Shown here: piece by piece, positions 1 to 9,100 of the stretch
How positions within the stretch are numbered: the stretch's first letter is position 1
Layout: every line of letters begins with the position of its first letter
Origin: Atriophallophorus winterbourni
Taxonomy: Eukaryota; Platyhelminthes; Trematoda; Plagiorchiida; Microphallidae
Direction: 5' to 3'
DNA length: 64,000 nt
NCBI GenBank assembly: GCA_013407085.1
Contig: JACCGJ010000231.1
Location: forward strand, 1-64,000
Made by a program: the position numbers and the translations under genes
The notes under the pieces: model-generated
Told to the model about the DNA's origin: nothing
Database searches by the model: none
What the model saw: only the letters and a program-made list of their open reading frames with translations

Positions 1-960
1 CCAATTATCCGACAATCACAGTCGTTCACATGATGGGTATTAGCTGTTAGGATTACATTCACAACGGTGCTTTCTGTCATGAGATTTTCCGAATAAGGAA
101 CCAGATCCATCTCCACAAGAGCCTCACTGTTCAGGCTACATTTTGCTGGTGCCAGACAATCGGCTTCCCAATAGCACATAACCCTCGGTTTTCTAATCGG
201 GCGTTAGTAAACATATGCGCTTGCCATTATGTCGTATAGTAAGGGGTGGGGGAAGGATTTTGTCAGATCACTTGATGCTGAGTCGCGCTCCCTATCCTAA
301 CGACGATTCCGTTGTTTACACAGGCTTCGATGGCATGTTGGCTAACCACTTATCGATTGTATACTGTTGCATCCCTGAGGTCAACCCTTCCAACGCTAAT
401 TAGGTTCACTCTTGAATCGCGATTAATACGAGAAAATGCCAAGTGGTCAAACGTGAGCACGTGACAGAACAAAGTACGCCAATCTTATCTAGGCAAATTT
501 GGTTATCCCAACACTGTGCTCGACATGTTTGTACCGCTTGTGACTTTGATCTGATTTTCCGGGGGGTTCGTTTGACCGACTTTGACGAATTGAATATCGT
601 TCAACGGTAGCTGACGCCTTACGTCTGTTCATGCTTCCAAGGATGTCGTCGCTCTACCCGTTATCTTGCGATGCTTCCGAAACGCGAATTAATTTTGGTT
701 TGCGATTGTTGCCGTCGGTCATTTGGACGCTTCTCGCTCTTGTGTTGTGCCGGAGAGGATGGTGATCTGCTTCCGAAAGCCCATTATTCGCAATAATCGC
801 AAATGCACTTCACATAAAGAAAAGAAGGATGAAGCGTTATTCGAAAATTTTCGAAATTTCAGCTTCAGACCAACACTGTACATTATACTCAAGAGAACAA
901 TATTCGCAGAAAATGTGCACATGATATCAACAAGATATATTCGTGCATAACTGTTCAATA
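1..960. other. Non-coding stretch, probably EPS15 intron
   Basis: Only short frames without recognisable domains are seen. It lies upstream of a LINE fragment and of the first visible EPS15 exon, so it is probably intronic; a decayed LINE endonuclease could be hidden here but I cannot support one. Confidence 0.4.
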
Positions 961-1640
961 AGCAGTTTCAACGAATCGGCCATTGAATCAATACTCCAAG
1001 AAGCTCCATTGCGGCTGAATGACCATGTGATGCTCGTGTTCGATTATGTCTGCAGTGCAACAAGACTCAGTGACGAATCGAAAGTCAAGCTTGAGTCAAG
1101 AAAGCACTCTCTGAGCTAAACGATTTTCAGCTTGATTCTAGTGACTCAAATACACATTACAATACTTTGATGAACTACCTTCAGATGCAAATCCAGTCTA
1201 ACTCTCGATTTATTCATAGGAAAGATGTCCACACCTTCCGTTTCTCTGTTCGCAGCAGAACCAGAAAATGGATTTCACTAAAACGGCGAGCCTGGGTCAC
1301 TCATTGCGATGATGCCACCCCTACATCCTGGTTACAATTTTGCAGAATACGTAATAGAGTCACCACCCTCGTTCGGCAGGACAAACAACAGTACCAACAA
1401 TGTATGGTGGAACGAATGGAAGAAAATCCGAAATTATTGTACAGAATTGTGAATGAAAGTACCATAGTTAAACCAGGGGTTTTCCCGATCATGACAGAAG
1501 AAGGATTGTCCGTCACAGTCCAATACATGACAGATGCCTTGCGTGCTTTTACTCTCAAGTCTTCTGCCCAAAACAGCAATTATCGCATCAAGAATTATCA
1601 AACACAGTGGGATAGTGTAAATGAATGAGACAAAATGTTA
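960..1640 (+). mobile_element. CR1/Jockey-like LINE fragment (EN-RT linker region)
   Basis: The frame 1167-1628 (153 codons) reads like the linker between endonuclease and reverse transcriptase of CR1/Jockey LINEs: basic and tryptophan-rich at first, then IRNRVTTLVRQDKQQYQ, then EENPKLLYRIVN followed by an 'EGLSVT' stretch. Upstream, 980-1100 gives a LINE-like HVMLVFDYVC piece. No RT catalytic domain follows, so this is a truncated, dead copy inside the EPS15 intron. Clade assignment is by pattern only. Confidence 0.6.
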
Positions 1641-2946
1641 AACCAGTGCAGGTTTCAGTTTCGTAGAATCGATCTGAATGATATCAAATGATTGCTTTCA
1701 TGAAATCGTGCAGATGTGCTAAACAAATCACAGTGAACCACGGTGTGATTCTCCAGCAGATTCTCAAAATATCTTTTAAATGCGGTGTGTTCGTCACATT
1801 CCTAGCACTTACACTCCACCTGGATTTGCAATTGTACAGTGGTGCGCAAGTAACATTGCGCACAATTGATTTGCCAAGGGTACTGACTTGCATACGAAAA
1901 CATGCGGTAGTCTCGACAACTTTTTCCCCTCTTATATCTTTTTCGGCTTCTCACCCTGACGGTATCTCAACTCACGTGCAATCTACGAGTGTGCTGCGTC
2001 TAGATTGTGCTTTGTCTGGAACTAGGACTGTGATCTTTTAGTTAAGGCCCTAGAGGTGTTTTCTGACGAACTGCGTTCTAGCGACGCCTTGACCTTTCGA
2101 ACCCCCTCGTCTCGGTTCACAGAACAACGCTTGTATTTCGTATCTTACCTTTCTGGAGTGACAGCGTTGTTCAGTACAATAGTTTGCAGAAACGCGAGAA
2201 ATGGAAAGGGCCGGTTGATGTTATCGTCTCCGATATCCCGTTGTTAGTTGCCTCGCGCCATTTTAATACTTTTTGAGAAGTGGTCGATATCACTTGCCGG
2301 GCGGCGAAGATCGATCAATGTACACATGATGCTGATTGACCTTTGAATCGTGTGTTGGCGAAAAGTTGAATAAGTAGAAGTGAACAATGATCAATGTGTA
2401 GAGACACTGGTCCGCTACAATCTCATACATACATTTCAGAACCAGTTTCCTACTGTACTTCAACCTAATCTCCTTGAAATTTGAAGCAACCATTCAAGCA
2501 TCGTGGTGGGATTTCATGAGCGAAACTTTTCCGACCTCACACACAATTGATTCATGCCCAACGACCTTTCACGCTTTTCTTAAATTTATTTCCCACCAAC
2601 AAGCCTTTTCCTCCGTCGTCATCGTCTACAGTAAAAAAACTTATTGCACTCACTCTTCCTCAGCTGGTAATGTGCTTCCAAGTTAAATCGTTCAGGGATG
2701 ACTCGGTGAATGGCTTCATTTATAGCACAGTAAGCGTGGACAGCATTGTTTGATCTGTTTACTCCACGATTAAAATATTCGTTCACTAAAAATCTATTCT
2801 ACGTTTTGTGTACAAATTTGCCATGACATTGGAGACCTTTTCGTTGTAGTTCAACGCCTGTTTCGTGTTAGTCTCGCATGCACAACTACTATGTACATAT
2901 TTCCGTGCATCGTGAAATAAGGTATGTGGTTGTCTTCTGTCTACAG
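1640..2946. other. EPS15 intron, no gene recognised
   Basis: Only short unrelated frames are present. The stretch ends in an acceptor, tgtctacag, directly before the first visible EPS15 exon. Confidence 0.4.
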
Positions 2947-3172
2947 CTTTCAAAAGTCCACGGAAACGTCTCCCCGTTTGGAGAATCTGTGCAGACCACT
3001 CCATGGTTAAACGGTGCCAGCGGTGTCTCTTCGGTTCCGGCGGCCACGATGCATTCCACTCGGCTGGACGGTGTGCCAAATGGTTCTGAGCTGTTGACAT
3101 CCCCGCTAGCTGCCGATCCGTTTCAAGGTATCGACCCTTTCACCCCGGACGCTCCGGTAAAATCTACCGCTG
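2947..3172 (+). CDS. EPS15: EPS15 exon a (DPF motifs)
   Basis: The acceptor is tgtctacag and the donor is GCTG|gtatgt. The exon starts in phase 0 and ends with one base of the next codon, which fits the exon at 5090. It encodes a Ser/Thr/Pro-rich disordered stretch ending ADPFQGIDPFTPDAPVKS. An alternative donor after 3156 (ccg|gtaaaa) would end in phase 0 and not join the next exon in frame. Confidence 0.8.
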
Positions 3173-6100
3173 GTATGTGGCTTTAACCTGATTTTTTCTA
3201 CTGTTCTGTGTCACCGGTGTAGTTTGGTGATGTGAAGAAAATCTCCTCTTGTATAGTCATGATTTAAGCTTAAAGGGAAGCATCTATTCCACTTCGTTAA
3301 GAACAGTATTGCGTTATGGGGGCGAATTTTGGACAGTTCGCTAGATGTTAGGAAGCTGGATGTTTTCAACCATCGTTGTCTTTCGAGGGATACCTCACGT
3401 TTAGTGGTAATATCAAGTAAGCAACTTTGAGGCTAGGAGCCTCATCCTAGGAATGTATGTGTGTAGAAAAGCACAAGCTTGACCTAGGCAAAGTGCCACA
3501 TAGTCAGAGGCCGCACGTGGGCTAAGATACTGTCAGGTTTCCCAGGCCTAGACATATATGAGGAAGAAAAAAGAACAGGAAAAGGAAACAACGGCACTAG
3601 GCCATTAACCGACGTCGTCTCCGCTGGTTGGGTTAAGTGCTGTCGATGAGACTTGAACGATTACCACACCGAGCGCTCTATGCTTCGTAGCTGGTACAGA
3701 CGGAAAAAAGTGGCTGGTGGTCTGCGATTAACTTAGAAGAGAGGCTTGAAAAGGCTTACGTCTGGTTTGGCCAAGGCTGGACGAGTGTATTTGCGTGGAT
3801 TGAATACAAGAGAAGGAGAGAGTATGGCTCGACGTCTTGGTACGAACGGCATGAATGGAAAGACTGTATCAATTCTATTTCCCTCTGATCTGACCTTTTT
3901 GACCTTAAACTATTACATAACAAAAATGGAGAAAAACCGTGTCTAAACGGACTAAAAATTTTAGTGTTCCTCGTTATCTGCCCTATACGTTATACACCCC
4001 TTAGGTTTTTAGTTGAACTGCGACATATTTGTGCCACATCGCGTGAATATATAATACCAGAAAATCGTGTTACGTGTGTTCAGCTTTGGATGATAACTGG
4101 ACTTGCAGACGGACTAAGCCCTTTTTGTTATTTGGCCATGTGACCTCGTAAACGTTAGTTTTATCGAACCGCATTCGCATTTTGCTGCCGAAAATGTGTG
4201 TGTGTCCGGGCTGTTGATGCAGACACATCGTTATGTATGAATCGTTGACCGGCGCGTAGCCACGCCACCAATTTGTGCAAACGCGTTCCAACTTGGTAGC
4301 AAGGAACCACGATACAGCTGGATATATGTACAAAATCACAAACCTGGATCCAGTCAAAGTACGGTGCAGTTGCAAGCTGTAGGAGTGCTGGGTGACTGTC
4401 AGACTGACAAGGCGTAGACAGGTCATGAGACAAATGATGTTATTTCCGAATGTAGCTCAATGCCGTTGGCAAATCAATTTAGTGCGTCGTTACCTGTGTG
4501 TGATGCACGGATGTGCAATCGTGCAGTACTTTGTGCTGTTCGGCTAACACCGTGCTAAATTGATTGGCCACCGGTAGTGAGCTGCATGCTGAAACACGCT
4601 GGAGTCTCACTACCATCTTTATTCTCTATTTCTCATATTTGTCTAGGCCTGGGCAACCTGACAGTACTATCGCCCACGTGCAGTCTCTGACTGTGCGGCA
4701 CTTTGCCTGCATCAGGCTTGTGCTTTCATACCATACCATACCTGTGTGGTACTTTTGTACTGTGCATTCGTGCAAGATACAGCAGGATGTAAAGTTGCTT
4801 GTTTAAAGAATAGATTTCAGCTAATACATTATATTTGTGTGTGTGTTCCACAGTGAGCTAATGCTAAACCATGTTATTCAGCTTGTCGACTTCACTTCTC
4901 TTTTCTACAGTCTCTCAATACAATAGCTGTATATTTGATATCCTAGAATCCCATCATTTGCAATATCCGAAGACTTTTTGAACGTCATTCATTCCCTTAT
5001 GAAATTTCGCTGTACTTCATCTGACGAGCTGTGTATCTTTATTCTCATTCTGATTGATTATGTTGATTGTTTTTTTCTGTTCACTCAAGGTGCCAAGGAT
5101 GATCCCTTTGCTTCGGCAAACTTCTTCCCCGCTTCAGACCCGTTCGCGGGTGTTGATCCGTTCGGAGGAGACCCTTTTGGTGCTGCGGTTAGTCCACGTT
5201 TTACGTCCTTACTTTCCTCGTGCAGTACTTCCATGCTGTGCAGCCAACACTGTGCTACATTAATTTGCCACTGGTAGCGAGCTCCATGCGGAAGCACGCT
5301 GTAGTCTCACTGTTATTCTCCCCTATACCTGTCCAAGCCCGGACAATATGACAGTATTTCGGTCCATGTGCTGTCTATGATTGTGCCGCACTTGTGATTT
5401 CATACATACATAGCGTAAAACGACATCCGCAACACGGATGTCATACAATAGATCTGCTGCAGATTGTGAGAAACTGCAAACGGATTTAGACAGCTTGGGC
5501 GGCAATGAAGATGTTACAACTTGACAAAAATGTTCCTTGGACTGGGAACTGAAAGCTTGGCTCTGTTGAAAAAGACCATGGGTTATGGATTAGTAGAAAC
5601 CTGGAGTTCACTGCCAGAATGTATATTGACAGGCCATCATATTGTTGGGTGTCCTTTCGAAGATTATTTGGAATGTTCTCGCTGATCACGTTACCAAGAA
5701 TAATGAACATCTGCCTTCGCCCTACGATGGAGTATGCGGTAGAGGTCTTGGCTCTTTGAATATGGAAAGATACAATTTATCACAGAGCAACAAAGTCAGG
5801 GATGGTTCTTCGCAAAGTTCCGTACACTGAAAGATTGTGACGTCTGGGTCTATGTGACTTTATCCAAAGGAGGATACGCGCGATATCATTCTTCACTATA
5901 AAATTGTGTCCATTGATAAACACCAACGAAGACACTTATTTCAAGAGTGTGTGTTGAGAAAGTGCACGCGATCATACTATATCCCAAGTTCCCGTATTAA
6001 TTGTCGGCGCCATTTTTGCCCTACGTACTATATTCTTGCGTTATTTCTTACCTCAACATACGGTGGACTCTCCTTGCCTGGCGATGTTTAAAGCGAAATT

Positions 6101-9100
6101 GAACTTACACATGTAAACGAACAGCATTAATATAGTCTATTCGTTATATACTTGTTCGCATTTTCATTCATACCATAATTCTCAGCGTATAATGGCATAC
6201 GCTGAAGTGGTCTCAGGGAGAACATCATGTCAACGGTTGATCTTTCCTTGCAGAAGCCACATTGAGATTCTGACTAAATTCTATCAGCTAAAACTTGTAG
6301 CCGGATCTGTAAGAGTTTAGCAAACAATTTGGAATACACTCCCGGAAACTATTATTACCGCTCCCAGCGTCGAGACATTCATTCGAAATTTGGACACGTA
6401 TTTGTTGCATAACGATTTGACGGCACCTGCGTATTGACTCATTGTGAATATTCAACTGGACTATACTTGACATGACATGATTAATTGTTATTACTTTTTC
6501 ATGAACAAATATTCACCATGCTGTGGTAATTATGACGCTATGTGGTTTTTTCACCCGAAATTCTTGAATCTCGAACCCTTGAACTTGGAACCATGTTGCA
6601 CTCGATGTGACTAGCTTTTGCATGACACCTCAACGTAACTCTATGATCGTGGCATATCATCTCAGCTGCTGAGCGTGAAATCTCGTCACTCAGCGGTTGT
6701 ACTGGCTCGCGGTTTTTCGCGGTCATTTGTTTATGCGGCCGCTCCATTTCTGCTCGGGCGCACAAGGTTGCCTTGGCCACAAGCGGACACAGATTCACAA
6801 CTAACCTCGCTTCACATACCGTTATTGGTTATCGTTTATGTCGTTTATTCAAATCTTTCGTTTTAGCCTGCCCACTCGTCTGCCGCCGTTGCTGCCGCAT
6901 TTTCTCCCATCCAAGGTACGTGGTGCAACGTGGTGATCTTGTTTGTTTATTTTCCTTACCGCATCAGTCTCTTTTGTCCGCCGTTTCGATCGGACTGCTT
7001 GCATCGAGTTGTTACACGCCACGCGTCGAAATTCGCATGGTTTCGACGGACGTAAGACGTATACCCTGTTGTCGAAGGTTCACACTCCTTAAAAAAATCG
7101 ATATGCTTGTGAATTCTCCCCCAAATCTAGGAGTCGATTCTATCTTCTTGACGTCAGTGAAATGATCGTACAGGGTAGTGGGTGGGATTTTTTCACCTTT
7201 CGTATGAAACAGAATCAGGATCGGCACGATAATACTTTGTCGGCCTAAAGTTGACTAAGCATCCGTATAGTAATCAAAGAGTAGGACTATGTCGTCTGCA
7301 TAATTTAAATCGATAAGTCTCTTATCGCGGCCTATCTGAATTACCGGTGTCGGTACGCCTGCATTACATGCATCCATGATAGCGTCAATTACTAAATTGA
7401 ACAAAAAGGGAAAAATTGGACACCCTTGTCAGACACCACTAACCGTTGGAAAGGTGGCTAACAGGCTATTGTTCACCCGGAACTATAGGAATAAAGCGCC
7501 CGAAAGATGTTAACGTACTTTTGTGAGATAACTCAGAGTAATAATGCGTTCCTATCTACCGAATCAAAAGCACCCTTAAAATCATAAAAGATTGCTACAG
7601 TGGGCTGTCTATAAGCATGGCGCTGTCCTATGGCTTGCCGAAGAGTGAATGTGTGTTCGGCACATCCTCTACCGGGACAAAATCCTGCTTGCTGTTCACG
7701 AATCAGTGATTACCTGTATAATGTAAGGCGCCGAAGACATTGAAGCAAGCATCCGGGTAATGCCGGTTGTAAGGCGTATTCCATGTGGTAAGAGCATGGA
7801 GTACGCACACCTTTTTGAAAGTAGGTATGATTATTGATTCTCCCCAACACTTGGGAATAGTTTCCGTGTCTCATACCTGACGGGAAAGGTCAACTAGAGT
7901 GCTGAATAAAATATCACAACCTTCCTTGAACAAAATCTGGGCCAGTCCATTGGGATCAACTGCCTTGTATCTTTTCATTGTCTCAATACCGGGCTTGATT
8001 TCTGCTTCGTTCGGAGGCGTTAACTCAACTGACTAGGTTTCACACGCAGAAATAGAAGGAAATGGACCATCTGCTGCTGGCCAGCTAAATTGGTCATGAA
8101 AATGCTCCGCCCAACGAGACAACCGGCGTTCTTTGTTAGTAATAAAGGCGCCATCGTTTTCTGTGATTGCCTCGCTAACTTCAATGGTTTCAGAACCTGT
8201 ATATCGAATGAGGTGAAACGGCTTTCGGACATTACACGAATTGCTGGCTACCCCATATCCTCAACTTTTGACAGCCAGCGCGCTTCCCTATCTGATCGAA
8301 TGCTACGCTTGATAGTATTCCTGGCCCGTCTTTGTTCTGTATTAGATTGTGAGTCAGAAGGAATCCTTCTTTTTTCTTCTAGTAATCGAAGGGTAGTCTG
8401 GGAGATACAGTGGGACCTTCTGCCATAAGTGGAACTACCACATGCTGACTCCGCGGCATCGTGCATCACAGTAGGAATCTCATCCCACAGCTGCGATATT
8501 TTCCGACATCGCAGTGGGAGGATTATCTAATAAACCACCGCGATAAGATTACTGAACTGTAAGATTCGAAAGCTTTTAGAGATGACTGTCTTTGGATCAG
8601 AGAATTTAAATGTAAATCGCGGTCGAAGGAGGGCGTGATCAGAATCCACGCTAGTGCTCCATCTTCATCTAGCACTGATGGCGAGATGTTCAATTTGTGT
8701 CCACGGCTGATCATCGCTAGGCGAAAGTGAAGTTGTACAATGATGTATGATGGGTATGAAAGCACAAGCCTGATCCAGGCAAAGTGCAGCTAACACCATG
8801 CTAAATTGACTGGCCACCGGTAGTGAGCTGCATGCTAAAAGACGCGGGAGTCTCACTACCATTTCTATTCTATTTTTTCTCTCATATCTGTCTAGGCCTG
8901 GGCAACCTGACAGTATCTTAGCCAACGTGTAGTAATGTAATGTTGATGTAATGGACGACACATCCTGCTGTTGACGGGAATGCAGTCTAAAAGTGAGCTT
9001 TCTGCACGCTAACTCAGAACTATACCTACGCCGGCTTGGCCTGAGGAGGAAGCAAAAGAATTATCTGCGCAGCGCAAATAGTACGTGTTGGAAGGACTTG

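Noticed and set aside
4568..4620. Hammerhead ribozyme in family A, suggested by stem + GAAAC + GTC
   Set aside because: The CUGANGA core is absent (ctgcatg in its place) and helix II cannot be drawn. The resemblance to schistosome hammerhead SINEs is superficial.
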